Shown in pieces: positions 48,453-57,428 of a stretch of DNA of 64,000 nt. Made by a program: the position numbers and the translations under genes. Under the pieces are notes generated by a model. It searched no databases. It was given only the letters and a program-made list of their open reading frames with translations, and was not told the DNA's origin. Each line of letters begins with the position of its first letter. Position 1 is the stretch's first letter. The stretch lies in the NCBI GenBank assembly GCA_019423755.1, contig JAHZAU010000004.1, positions 83,121 to 147,120 on the forward strand. The letters are read 5' to 3'. The stretch is from Oscillospiraceae bacterium. Lineage in GTDB: Bacteria; Bacillota; Clostridia; Oscillospirales; Ruminococcaceae.

Positions 48453-49581
48453 CCCATACGACGCTGTACCGGATATCGACTTTGCGCCGGAGAGCACCGA
48501 AGAGATCCAGGAGCGGATGATCCAAACCTATGAGGACGCCCTGGAGGCCGAGACCGGCCAGCGGCAGACGCTGCCCCTGGCCAGCCGGGAGCGGATCATG
48601 CTGAACACCATGGCCTATCTGGTGTCGGGGCTGTATCAGCTCTTTGGAAACCGCGCCAAGATGAACCTGCCCAAGTACAGTGTTGAAAAATGGCTGGAGG
48701 TGCTGGCCTCCCTGTGGGGGCTCACCCGCCGGCCGGCGGCCCCGGCGGTGGGGGTGGTAGAGTTTACCCTGTCCGCCGTGCGGGAGGAGGACATCCTCAT
48801 CCCCAAGGGCACCCGGGTCTCCCCGGGAGAAAAGCTGTTTTTTGCCACCGATGAGGATCTGATCATCCGCTCCCCGCAGCGCAGCGGCCAGGTGGGCATC
48901 ACCTGCCAGCAGGCCGGCCAGGTGGGAAACGGGTTTGCCCCCGGGCGCATCCAGATCATCGTGGACCCGGTGGCCTATGTGGACAGCGTGAAGAATATCG
49001 AGACCACCCAAGGCGGTGCGGATGTGGAGGATGACCTGAGCCTCCGCACCCGCATTTTTTATGCCCCGCAGGGGTACAGCGTGGCCGGCCCGGAGGACGC
49101 CTATCAATTCTGGGTCCGGGAGTTTTCGCAGGCCATCGAAGGGGTGGGAATCACCTCCCCGAAGCCGGGTGAGGTGGAGATCTGCCTGACCCTCACCGGC
49201 GGGGAATTGCCCCAGCAGGCCTACCTGGAACGGCTCATGGAGTACCTGTACAGCAAGCGACCCCTCACCGACCAGCTGACCCTCAAGGCGCCGGAGGTGG
49301 TGGAGTTCGACCTGGATATGACCTACTACATCAACCGCTCGGACACCAACCGGGAGCTGGAGATCCGCGCCGCGGTGGAAGCAGCGGTGCAGCAGTACCT
49401 GTCCTGGCAGGAAAGCACCATCGGCCGGGACCTGAACCCGGACAAGCTGGTGGCCCTGGTCATCGCCGCCGGCGCCAAGCGCCTGGAGGTGCGCCAGCCG
49501 GTCAAACAGGTCATTGCCGCCGGGCAGATCTTCAAGCACAGCAGAGCCCAGGTGCAGTATGGAGGGATCGAGGATGATTAA
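48439..49581 (+). CDS. Baseplate protein J
   Basis: The 380-residue gpJ family protein (PF04865). It contains LNTMAYLVSGLYQLFGNRAKMNLPKYSVEKWLEVLASLWGLTRRPA, ILIPKGTRVSPGEKLFFAT and DDLSLRTRIFYAPQGYSVAGPEDAYQFWVREFS, all typical. It forms the baseplate wedge. GTG 48439 follows GGAGGTGG. Confidence 0.94.
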   Translation: MPSVNPYDAVPDIDFAPESTEEIQERMIQTYEDALEAETGQRQTLPLASRERIMLNTMAYLVSGLYQLFGNRAKMNLPKYSVEKWLEVLASLWGLTRRPAAPAVGVVEFTLSAVREEDILIPKGTRVSPGEKLFFATDEDLIIRSPQRSGQVGITCQQAGQVGNGFAPGRIQIIVDPVAYVDSVKNIETTQGGADVEDDLSLRTRIFYAPQGYSVAGPEDAYQFWVREFSQAIEGVGITSPKPGEVEICLTLTGGELPQQAYLERLMEYLYSKRPLTDQLTLKAPEVVEFDLDMTYYINRSDTNRELEIRAAVEAAVQQYLSWQESTIGRDLNPDKLVALVIAAGAKRLEVRQPVKQVIAAGQIFKHSRAQVQYGGIEDD

Positions 49582-50224
49582 GCTGGAAAACGCGCAGCTT
49601 TTCCCCTTGCTGCCGCCGAACCTGCAGACGGACCCGAAGACTCGAGCTCTGGGGGCGGCCTGGGACCAGGAATTTGGCCGCCTGGTGGAATTTGTCCAGC
49701 GGGTGACCATGGTCTTTGCCTTTGTGCCGCAGCTGGACACCGCCATGGCGGACCACCTGTGCCTGTCTCTGGACATCAAGGGCTACAAGGCAGACCTTCC
49801 GCTGCCCAAAAAGCGCCAGCTTATCCAGTCGGCGCTGCTCAACTATTCCCGCATGGGCACCAAGGCAGCCCTGGAAGACGCGGTGAGCATCATCCACGGC
49901 GGCACCACCATCCAGGAGGCCTGGGAGTATGGCGGCAAGCCCTATCACTTCTGGGCGGCGGTGGACGCCAGCCAGGAGGAGGTGGGGGAGGACCCGGCCG
50001 GCCGCCTGCTGGACACCATCCTGCAGTACAAAAACGTTCGCTCCTGGCTGGACGGCCTGCAGGTGGAGCTGGTGGAGGAGGCGACGCTCTACTCAGGCGC
50101 GGCGCCGGAGATGGGCTTGACCCTGGTGGTGGAGCCCTACCGGGTGCGGGACATGGTGGCCGAGCCCACGGCCTGGCTTTCGGCTATGGCCATGCACGGC
50201 GCCTCCGTGGTAATCGGACCTTGA
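49574..50224 (+). CDS. Tail protein I (P2 gpI family)
   Basis: A 216-residue gpI-like protein: AQLFPLLPPNLQTDPKTRALGAAWDQEFGRLVEFVQRV, LPLPKKRQLIQSALLNYSRMGTKAALEDAVSIIHGG. It joins the fibre to the baseplate. It overlaps gpJ by eight bases. Confidence 0.9.
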   Translation: MIKLENAQLFPLLPPNLQTDPKTRALGAAWDQEFGRLVEFVQRVTMVFAFVPQLDTAMADHLCLSLDIKGYKADLPLPKKRQLIQSALLNYSRMGTKAALEDAVSIIHGGTTIQEAWEYGGKPYHFWAAVDASQEEVGEDPAGRLLDTILQYKNVRSWLDGLQVELVEEATLYSGAAPEMGLTLVVEPYRVRDMVAEPTAWLSAMAMHGASVVIGP

Positions 50225-50267
50225 TGCACCCGCGAGGCGTATCAAACACAGAAAGGAAGTGCAGCAG

Positions 50268-53177
50268 ATGCAAAAACAGGACGAACTGGCAAAGTATTTT
50301 GCCATCCTGACCAATAAGGGCACCGAAAAACTGGCCCAGTACCTGCAGACCGGCAAGAAGCTCACCATCACCCATGTGGTGGTGGGCGACGGCAACGGCG
50401 CCATCCCCACCCCGGACCCAGTGCGGACAGCGCTGGTCCATGAGGTATGGCGCGGCCCGGCGGAGGTCACCGGGGACCTGGTCAACAAAAACGTCATCAA
50501 GGCCACGTCGGTGATCCCCACCGATGTGGGCGGCTGGAATGTGCGGGAGATCGGCCTCATCGACGAGGATGGGGAGCTGTTCGCCATCTCCAACGCCCCC
50601 GGATATCCCAAGATCAGCATTGCCGACGGCATCAACAACGACATGCAGGTGGGTATGCGGGTGGCGGTGAGCAACCAGGCCGGCATCAACTTCAAGGTGG
50701 ACGGCACGGTGATCGTGGCCACCATCTTCGATATTGAGGAGCACAACAAGGACACGAGCTCCCACAACGGCCATTTTTCCAACCAGGTGATCCACGTTTC
50801 GGAGGAAGACCGGGAAAGCTGGGACAACCCGCTGCTGGTGGCCACCGTGCTGCTGGATAGCGAGAGTTGGGAGCGAAACAGCGAGGGCGTCACCTACATC
50901 CAGGACGTCACCGCCCAGCTGCCGGAGGACACGGTGCTGCCCAACATGGACCTGGCCATCAAAGGAGACCCCAACCTCATTGCCCAGATGGTGGACAAGG
51001 ACATCGGCCTGGTAGCGGCACAGAGCGGCGGGAAGATCGTGGTCCATGCCCTGCGGGAGACGCCGGCCATCAACATGTACCTGCAGCTGTCGCTCTACCG
51101 CTCCAAGACCGGGGAGGAAAAGACCTATTATTCCAACCTCCTGGGCAACCCGGGCGAGATCGGCACCCCGCTGCCGGACCCCATCTCCAAGGGCAGCATC
51201 CAGCTGGAGGACCAGTCCACCGCCCAGCAGCTGAAGATCCACGGCAGCCACACAAACCCGTCGCTGGACTGGGCGGCTACCCGGGTGGTCCGCGGCGCCG
51301 GTGTTGCCCCCATCGGCCCCAACGACGGGGTGGTGGTCCTGGACGGCACCGAGACCGAGTTCACCGACACCAACGGCCTGAAGGCAGGGGTCAAGTACCT
51401 GTATGCCTACTTCCCCCGCAATGAGGCCGGCAACTACCAGATGTCCGCCACCACGGCGGAGATCACCATCCCGGTGCAGAAGCCCCAGAACCCCACCGGC
51501 CTGCAGGCCCAGGATACCACCGATGCCGGGGCCTTTGGCGCCACCCTGACCTGGACAGCGGACGCGGACGTTTACCGGGACCATTTTGCCCTGGTGCGCA
51601 AGGAGGGCAGCGCCCCGACCTCCTTGGAGGATGGCGCCCTCGTCTACGAAGGCAGCAAGCTGACCTTCCGGGACAAGGTTGGCCTGACCTTTGGGGTGGA
51701 ATACCACTGGGCGGTCTTTGCCGTCAACGCTGCCGGCCAGGCGTGCGACACCCCGGCCACCGCGTCGGTCTCCCTGCAGCCCAAGGTGCCGCAGCAGGTC
51801 ACCGGCATGACGGTCACCGATGCCTCCACCCGGGAGGACGGCTACCGGTTCATGATCCGGTACAAGCTGCCGGCCGACGTGTCCGCCTTTAAGGTGATGG
51901 TCCGCCGCAAGCTGGGGGAGATGCCCGCCACCAGCATCGACGGTGAGCTGGTCTACGAGGGCACCAATGAGCTCATCTACGACACGCCGCCGTTTTCCTC
52001 CCAGGGCTACTACTACCGCTGCTTTGTGGTGAACCAGCTGGGCCAGCTGACCAGCAAGGTGGAGGGCGCCAACGGCAACGCCACCCTGACCGTCCAGGAC
52101 CCCGGCCCGGCCACCAACCTGACCGCTGTGGACGACAAGGGCACCACCACCGTGGAGGCCGACCTTCCGGTGGTCATGGCCAGCGGCAAGGAGAAGCTGG
52201 ACGGCTTTCTGGCCGGGTACCGGGTCATCCAGAAGGAGGGCAGCGCCCCGGAAAATGAGAACGACGGCACCGTCCTGGCGGAAGGGGACATCGACCCCAA
52301 AACCGCCCAAAAACACCTGGTTGTGACCCACTCTGGACAGCAGCACGGTGTCACTTATCACATCACGATTTTCACCCGGAATGCCGCCGGCCAATATGTT
52401 TTGAGTTCCGCGCCGGGGGCCTCGGTGACACCCAACGTAGAGCCCAGTGGATATGAATTCTTGGAGTGCATAACCGAGAGTACATATTGGACACCCCCCG
52501 AAGCAGGATTTTACAGAGTTCATGTATTCGGAAAGTGTGCGGACGGAAATCGTGGAGTGGCAGAATCTGACCAATTAGGTGGAAATGGTGGAAACGGGGG
52601 CGGGTCAGGTGGCCTTGCCATTTCCGATTTAATGCTGGACAAGTCGCAAATTGTTTGTACAATAAATAATTCTATTACGAGTTTTGGCGATTATTTAAGC
52701 GCAACAGGAGCGTCCGGCATAAATGGTGGGACTGCCTCTGGTGGAAATAAGTACAATTCGAATGGATTTTATGGTGGGACCGGCGGACTTGGCGGTTCTC
52801 GATACACTTCTCCCGAAAGAATGCCATCTCCTGGAAATCCAGGAGGGAATAACGGCGCTAAAGGGGGAGGAGTTGTAACGGCTGGTTCAAGAGCAACCTA
52901 TGGAGGTGGCGGTGGTGGCGGAGCTAGATTGCCTTCTCCAGAAGCCCCTTATCCATATGTACCGGAATCCCTGAGTAACTATTCGGGAGGTATGGGTGCT
53001 GGATATGGTGCCACAGGAAAACCAGGTTCTTCGTATCCTCGATTTGATCCGAAATCTCCAATTCTTCATGGGGGAGGTAATGGAGGTGGCGGCGGCCAGG
53101 GAGGAAGTGCTGGACCGGGTGCAGGTTCCGCTGGATCTCCTCCTTGTATCATCATCGAAAAAGGCGTGTACAAGTAA
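50268..53177 (+). CDS. Tail fibre with FN3-like repeats and glycine-rich tip
   Basis: A 969-residue tail fibre. Residues 1-150 form the baseplate-attaching collar domain (KYFAILTNKGTEKLAQYLQTGKKLTITHVVVGDGNGAIPTP, the DUF3751 type). Residues about 380-720 hold four or so FN3-like repeats, each with a 'VRKEGSAPTSLEDGALVYEG' type unit. From about residue 724 the protein becomes glycine-rich (LGGNGGNGGGSGGLA, ATYGGGGGGGARLP, HGGGNGGGGGQGG) and the DNA turns clearly more AT-rich, at about 52,440. The tip resembles polyglycine-II adhesins of T-even phages and is the likely receptor-binding part, possibly exchanged as a cassette. ATG 50268 follows AAAGGAAG. Confidence 0.9.
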   Translation: MQKQDELAKYFAILTNKGTEKLAQYLQTGKKLTITHVVVGDGNGAIPTPDPVRTALVHEVWRGPAEVTGDLVNKNVIKATSVIPTDVGGWNVREIGLIDEDGELFAISNAPGYPKISIADGINNDMQVGMRVAVSNQAGINFKVDGTVIVATIFDIEEHNKDTSSHNGHFSNQVIHVSEEDRESWDNPLLVATVLLDSESWERNSEGVTYIQDVTAQLPEDTVLPNMDLAIKGDPNLIAQMVDKDIGLVAAQSGGKIVVHALRETPAINMYLQLSLYRSKTGEEKTYYSNLLGNPGEIGTPLPDPISKGSIQLEDQSTAQQLKIHGSHTNPSLDWAATRVVRGAGVAPIGPNDGVVVLDGTETEFTDTNGLKAGVKYLYAYFPRNEAGNYQMSATTAEITIPVQKPQNPTGLQAQDTTDAGAFGATLTWTADADVYRDHFALVRKEGSAPTSLEDGALVYEGSKLTFRDKVGLTFGVEYHWAVFAVNAAGQACDTPATASVSLQPKVPQQVTGMTVTDASTREDGYRFMIRYKLPADVSAFKVMVRRKLGEMPATSIDGELVYEGTNELIYDTPPFSSQGYYYRCFVVNQLGQLTSKVEGANGNATLTVQDPGPATNLTAVDDKGTTTVEADLPVVMASGKEKLDGFLAGYRVIQKEGSAPENENDGTVLAEGDIDPKTAQKHLVVTHSGQQHGVTYHITIFTRNAAGQYVLSSAPGASVTPNVEPSGYEFLECITESTYWTPPEAGFYRVHVFGKCADGNRGVAESDQLGGNGGNGGGSGGLAISDLMLDKSQIVCTINNSITSFGDYLSATGASGINGGTASGGNKYNSNGFYGGTGGLGGSRYTSPERMPSPGNPGGNNGAKGGGVVTAGSRATYGGGGGGGARLPSPEAPYPYVPESLSNYSGGMGAGYGATGKPGSSYPRFDPKSPILHGGGNGGGGGQGGSAGPGAGSAGSPPCIIIEKGVYK

Positions 53178-53189
53178 GGAGGTGGCCCC

Positions 53190-53540
53190 ATGAAATACGC
53201 TTTTACCCGAAACAATGTGGTGACCTACATCGAAAGCCGGGATATCCCTCTCAATCAGCTGTACCCGGAGGAGATGCGGGAGCAGTTTGTCCCAGTTCCG
53301 GTGGAGCTGCAAGATACCCTGCTCCCCGGCTGGAAGTATGACCCCGACACCCAGACCTTCACCGAACCTCACCCCGGGCAGTACATCCCGGAGCTGGACA
53401 GCATCTATACCCCGTCCGCCCAGGCCCTGACCGCCTTGCTGGTGCAGACCGCCCAGGACGTGACCCAGGCCCAACTGGACGCCATTGGCACCCAGCAGCA
53501 GCTCACCGGCCTGGAGCTGAACGCTATGAAAGGAGCATAA
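53190..53540 (+). CDS. Tail-fibre-associated protein
   Basis: A 116-residue protein just after the fibre gene: FTRNNVVTYIESRDIPLNQLYPEEMREQFVPVP, then ALTALLVQTAQDVTQAQLDAIGTQQQLTGLELN. Position suggests a fibre chaperone or extra fibre part, but no family is recognised. AAGGAGGTGG lies before ATG. Confidence 0.65.
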   Translation: MKYAFTRNNVVTYIESRDIPLNQLYPEEMREQFVPVPVELQDTLLPGWKYDPDTQTFTEPHPGQYIPELDSIYTPSAQALTALLVQTAQDVTQAQLDAIGTQQQLTGLELNAMKGA

Positions 53541-53543
53541 CAG

Positions 53544-53750
53544 ATGGACAAGCAGACACTCATTGACCGGTATCTCCGATACCTTGCCACCGACGCCCAC
53601 CTGGATCAAGCGCAGGCCTTGGGCATCTTCACCGAGGAAGAGGTAACGGCATTGAAAGAACAGAGAAAAGGGGACCAGGTCCCGTCACAATCGGAGCTGG
53701 AGGAGTACAAGCTCTACTATGAAAAGACCCAGGAGGTGCTGCCGAGATGA
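53544..53750 (+). CDS. Small phage protein (XkdX-like position)
   Basis: A 68-residue helical protein (DKQTLIDRYLRYLATDAHLDQAQALGIFTEEEVTALKE). It starts three bases after the previous stop. It could be an XkdX-like small protein; the role is unknown. Confidence 0.6.
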   Translation: MDKQTLIDRYLRYLATDAHLDQAQALGIFTEEEVTALKEQRKGDQVPSQSELEEYKLYYEKTQEVLPR

Positions 53751-54208
53751 GCAACATTGCCAAAAACGCCGATATCTTGGTGCAGTATGTCAATAGCCTG
53801 ATCCGCACCGGAGCGCAGGCAATCAACACCAACCCCAGCGAAACCCCGCCGCCCGAGGCGGGCATGTTTGCCTTCGGCCTGCCGGAGTGGAAAGAGGGGG
53901 AAACCTACACCCTTGGCCAGCTGTTTCAGTACCAGGGCAACGCGGGGTACTGCAAGCAGCCCTCCCTGACGGCCCAGGAGATTTACCCGCCGTTTTCTAC
54001 CGGTACGGAGTCCCTGTATGGAGCCAGACCCCGGCCGGATGCCGAGGGGATTTACCCCTATGTGTACAACATGGGGATTTACAGCGGGATGCGGGTCCGC
54101 GGAAACGACGGGAAGATCTACCGCAGCAAGTCCGGGACCCAGGAAAAGCTGACCGAGCTGCTTTATCCGCCGGAGGAGGCCCCCTCACTGTTTGATCTGG
54201 AAGAGTAG
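53747..54208 (+). CDS. Phage protein with possible carbohydrate-binding module
   Basis: A 153-residue protein. The centre (PEWKEGETYTLGQLFQYQGNAGYCKQPSLTAQEIYPP) resembles the small ChtBD3-like repeat 'W..G..Y..G..V.Y.G..Y.' found in phage tail-tip proteins, and YNMGIYSGMRVRGNDGKIYRSKSG repeats the theme. It is probably a tail-tip or cell-wall-binding part. The assignment is pattern-based. Confidence 0.55.
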   Translation: MSNIAKNADILVQYVNSLIRTGAQAINTNPSETPPPEAGMFAFGLPEWKEGETYTLGQLFQYQGNAGYCKQPSLTAQEIYPPFSTGTESLYGARPRPDAEGIYPYVYNMGIYSGMRVRGNDGKIYRSKSGTQEKLTELLYPPEEAPSLFDLEE

Positions 54209-54223
54209 AAAGGATGTGTTGAG

Positions 54224-54723
54224 ATGAAACGAACCCTTTTAGCGACCATCACGGCAGCCATCCCCGGGGATGGTACCGCGCAGGATCTGCTGTGGAGCTA
54301 TGGACCCATGGGTGCGAAGATCTCCGGCGCCGTGGCGGCCGTGGGGACCCTGCTCACCCGTGCCATGGGCGGCTGGATGCACCCCTTAAAGGTCTGTGTG
54401 CCTTCATGGTGCTGGATTTTGCGCTGGGCATCCTCTGCGCCATTAAGGCCGGCAACCTGGACAGCCGGATCATGTTCTGGGGCGGCGTCAACAAACTGCT
54501 GGTGCTGGCCTTTGTGGCGGTGGGAGTGGTGCTGGACGCCATCCTGGGCCTGCCGGACCCGTGGTGCCGCACCGCGGTGGTGTTTTTCTATATCGGCCGG
54601 GAGGGCCTGTCGCTGGTTGAAAACTACGGCAAGCTGGGCGGCCGGTTGCCCAGCTTTTTGAGTAAGATCCTGCAGCAGCTGCAGGATACCGCCGACCAGG
54701 GAAAGGAGAAGGAACATGTCTAA
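54224..54723 (+). pseudogene. Holin gene interrupted by a frameshift
   Basis: The first frame from ATG 54224 gives a holin-type start (MKRTLLATITAAIPGDGTAQ... ISGAVAAVGTLLTRAMGGWMHPLKV). The rest of a Bacteriophage_holin_4-type protein, CAFMVLDFALGILCAIKAGN then KLLVLAFVAVGVVLDAILGL, continues in the -1 frame and ends at 54723. The break lies at about 54392-54398 (GTC-TG). Adding one C there would restore GTC CTG TGT GCC, so a one-base deletion is the simplest reading. The three helices would be TM1 before and TM2-TM3 after the break. It may be a real mutation, a sequence error or an unusual recoding site. Confidence 0.75.
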
Positions 54724-55435
54724 AACAGCAAAAGGGCTGGTGGCCCACGCCAACCGCGCCCTGAAAGAAAAATGGTGGTACGTCTGGGGGACCTTCGGCC
54801 AGCCGCTGACCCAGAGCCTGCTGGACTACAAGGCCAAGCAGTACCCTACCTACAACGGCGGCGCCAATAAGGTCATCCACCAGAAGCACCTGGGGCAGAT
54901 GGTGTCCGACTGTGTGGGGCTGATCAAGGGGTATTGCATGTGGGACGAGAAGCAGGACAAGCCCATCTATGACAGCGCCCTGGATTGGAACACCGGCATG
55001 GTGTTCGGCCAGGCCACCCGCCGCGGGCCCATTGGCACCATCCCCGATGAGCCGGGCCTTTGCGTTTACATGAAAGGCCATGTGGGCGTGTATGTCGGGG
55101 ACGGCTGGGTGATCGAGTGCGCCGGCGGCCGCGGGGTGGTCAAGACCCCACTTTCCGGCTCCGGCGCCACCCGCTGGACCGACTGGTTTGCCTGCCCGGC
55201 CATCCAGTATGGAGCAGAGGACAAGCCGGCGCCCGCGCCTGCCTGCGGCTTTGCAGAGGGCGACCGGGTGAAGGTCCGCCCCGGCGCCAAGACCTACAAC
55301 GGCGGCAGCCTGGCCAGCTGGGTGTATGGCAGCAGCTATACCGTCCTGGAGCCGCCCAAGGGAGACCGGGTGGTCATCGGACAGGGCAGGGTAGTCACCG
55401 CCGCAGTCCACGCAGAAGACCTGCAGAAGATCTAA
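54716..55435 (+). CDS. NlpC/P60-like endolysin with SH3-like tail
   Basis: The 239-residue lysis enzyme. The catalytic Cys lies in MVSDCVGLIKGYCMWD, and the His in KGHVGVYVGDGWVIEC, as in NlpC/P60 peptidases that cut peptide stems of the wall. A C-terminal domain of about 60 residues (FAEGDRVKVRPGAKTYNGGSLASWVYGSSYTVLE) resembles bacterial SH3 wall-binding domains. It overlaps the holin end by eight bases and lies in the normal lysis position. Confidence 0.88.
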   Translation: MSKTAKGLVAHANRALKEKWWYVWGTFGQPLTQSLLDYKAKQYPTYNGGANKVIHQKHLGQMVSDCVGLIKGYCMWDEKQDKPIYDSALDWNTGMVFGQATRRGPIGTIPDEPGLCVYMKGHVGVYVGDGWVIECAGGRGVVKTPLSGSGATRWTDWFACPAIQYGAEDKPAPAPACGFAEGDRVKVRPGAKTYNGGSLASWVYGSSYTVLEPPKGDRVVIGQGRVVTAAVHAEDLQKI

Positions 55436-55456
55436 CAAAATAGAGGAGGACATATC

Positions 55457-56020
55457 ATGAACATCTACACCGAAAACAAAATGGCGAAAAAAGAGCGCAG
55501 CGTCATGCTGCTGGCCAACAGTACAGAGGGCGGCACCGTAGCGGAGATGATCGCCGCGAAGCTGGAACCCAAGAAGATCCGCTGCACCCTGGATGCCCGC
55601 CCGGAAGGCGGCATCCCCTGGGAGAACGTGGACCAGAGCCGCGCCCAGTACCCGGACTTTGCCCGCATTGCCAAAGCAAACCCGGAGTACATCCTGATGC
55701 TGGAGCTGAAGAAAGGCCTGGATGCCCGCTGCACCGTCATGCCCTACCATGTGGAGTACTGCACCGGCGCCCCTGGGCGTGATACCGAGGAGAGCCAGAA
55801 GGCCCGGGACCACCTGTACCGCGCCCTGAAGGGCATCGGCTGCATCCAGGGCCCCACCAACGGTTCCCAGCGAATCCCCTACAAGGACGTGGAGGACTTC
55901 CCCGAGCTGCGGGAAGGCGAGCAGCCCTTCCTCAGTGTGCGCATGGATTCCCCGGCCGGCTATGAGGCCGTGGTGGCAGAAGCCATTGCTGCCGGTGTGG
56001 CTGCCTACTTTGGCCGCTAA
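55457..56020 (+). CDS. Phage protein of unknown function after endolysin
   Basis: A 187-residue soluble protein. The end (FLSVRMDSPAGYEAVVAEAIAAGVAAYFG) recalls the last helix of Amidase_3 proteins, and the length fits, but the metal-binding His/Glu residues of that family are not seen, so an inactive relative or a different family is possible. TAGAGGAGG lies before ATG. It is the last gene before the strong terminator. Confidence 0.6.
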   Translation: MNIYTENKMAKKERSVMLLANSTEGGTVAEMIAAKLEPKKIRCTLDARPEGGIPWENVDQSRAQYPDFARIAKANPEYILMLELKKGLDARCTVMPYHVEYCTGAPGRDTEESQKARDHLYRALKGIGCIQGPTNGSQRIPYKDVEDFPELREGEQPFLSVRMDSPAGYEAVVAEAIAAGVAAYFGR

Positions 56021-56043
56021 CCCACCGATGAGACCATAAAACG

Positions 56044-56101
56044 AACCCGCCCCCGCCTTCCCAGGATAGGACTCCAGGGAAGGCGGGGGCGGGTTTTGTT
56101 T
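56044..56101 (+). terminator. Strong terminator ending the late region
   Basis: A 19-bp GC-rich stem (56044-56062 with 56077-56095) is followed by a T-rich run. It separates the GC-rich phage genes from the AT-rich cargo island. Confidence 0.92.
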
Positions 56102-56302
56102 TTGAGAATTCCTTAGGTAACCATTAGAATAATGCTGAGGTATGAAGAACAATAGATTGGAATAACATATGATTTCAATAAAATTGTATTGTGAAAGGAT
56201 ATATACCTCGTATTTATTCTATAAGTATTGAAAATATCTAAATCATATTATGAGAAAGATAATTATGAGTAGGCGAAAGGATATTCTTTTCTATTATTGA
56301 TA
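56102..56302. other. AT-rich spacer at start of cargo island
   Basis: No gene is seen. The base composition changes abruptly here from GC-rich phage DNA to AT-rich DNA that continues to about 62,500. Confidence 0.6.
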
Positions 56303-57403
56303 TTATCGGTCTCTTGTTAATTCTTCATCTATTTCTTCCATGCGGGTTGATAATTTGGAAAATTCTTGCCAAACAGGTAATACATCTCGTTTCGATTTTG
56401 CCGAAATAAGGGTTTCTGTCAAATCATTAATTTGCTTCTGTAAAGATTTTTTTTCGATAAATTGCAAAACGCCAATGGTTTTCAGTTTGTGCATTAGCAC
56501 TTCGATTTTAGCTTCTGCTTCATTTATCGTAATAACTTCTGGCAGAGTATCTACGGTTTTCTTCAAATTTGAAATTTCGGCTTGCAAAGAATTTTTTTCA
56601 TCATCAAGTTGTTTCTTTTCGCTTTGATGCTCCAGCCAATAACGGTTTATCTGCTCTAAACGTGCTTTTTTTATATTATTTTCGGCTTCTTCTGCCCAAA
56701 GTTTTACGCGATATTTAAAACCTGCAGTCCACACATCAGACGAGAGCATGATTGAATTATAGACGTGTTGTAGAGATGTATGTAAATATACATGATTGTC
56801 AATTTTGGAAATATTTAAAATGGATTCTCTGAACTGAGTGACTAGGTTTGCAAACAATTCGTAAGTTTCACTTCTATCGGTCTTTGTGACAATTCCATTG
56901 CCATTTTTCCATATTGTGAAGACAAAATCGCTCAAAAACAATGTGCTTAAATCACTCGCCATATTTTCGATTACTTTTTGGTTTTCTTCATTTTTTTCGA
57001 TTTGGTATCGATCGTCAATGATGGAAATGCAATTTTTAAGAACTTTGAAAGCAGCTTGTCGTTTGTAAATATCGTTATCAAGAAGAGCTAACCTTGCTTT
57101 ACCATAAGCACTGTAGAATATCGCTTCAATATTATTAGGGTCATTCTGTTCTACTAAATTATAATATTTTTCTGTTTCTTCCCAATCTTCTTTTTCTTTT
57201 GCTCTTCGCGCGTTTGCAAGATATTTTTCAACAAAAGCGGTATTGTCAATTTGAACGGTACCTCTAACATCAACAGTACCTTCAATCATCATTTTTTTTG
57301 CCTCTTCAACAGAATATTTGCAACCACAAGTTTGGCATACAAAAACACCATTCTGTTTTATCAAATCATTACTGCCACACATTTCGCAGGTTAGCTGTTT
57401 CAT
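56303..57403 (-). CDS. YdjG-like protein: TFIIB-type zinc finger, TPR and coiled coil
   Basis: A 366-residue protein. Residues 1-33 form a TFIIB-type zinc finger (C6-C9 and C23-C26 in CEMCGS... CQTCGCKYS), followed by the VEEAKKMMIEGTVDVRGTVQID linker, a TPR-like helical part (about 60-105, RAKEKEDWEETEKYYNLVEQNDPNN) and a long C-terminal coiled coil (about 250-366). This is the architecture of B. subtilis YdjG, which with YdjH helps place the SPFH protein YdjI and PspA at the membrane. AAAAAGGAG precedes ATG 57403. It is the third gene of a reverse-strand trio with the same architectures. The family match is by pattern; the function here is inferred. Confidence 0.8.
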   Translation of the reverse strand: MKQLTCEMCGSNDLIKQNGVFVCQTCGCKYSVEEAKKMMIEGTVDVRGTVQIDNTAFVEKYLANARRAKEKEDWEETEKYYNLVEQNDPNNIEAIFYSAYGKARLALLDNDIYKRQAAFKVLKNCISIIDDRYQIEKNEENQKVIENMASDLSTLFLSDFVFTIWKNGNGIVTKTDRSETYELFANLVTQFRESILNISKIDNHVYLHTSLQHVYNSIMLSSDVWTAGFKYRVKLWAEEAENNIKKARLEQINRYWLEHQSEKKQLDDEKNSLQAEISNLKKTVDTLPEVITINEAEAKIEVLMHKLKTIGVLQFIEKKSLQKQINDLTETLISAKSKRDVLPVWQEFSKLSTRMEEIDEELTRDR

Positions 57404-57428
57404 AATTCGAACTCCTTTTTCTTCTTTG

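Noticed and set aside
50184..52574. Long reverse-strand frame opposite the tail fibre
   Set aside because: It is a shadow of the forward fibre gene; no ribosome site and low-complexity Val/Gly/His composition.
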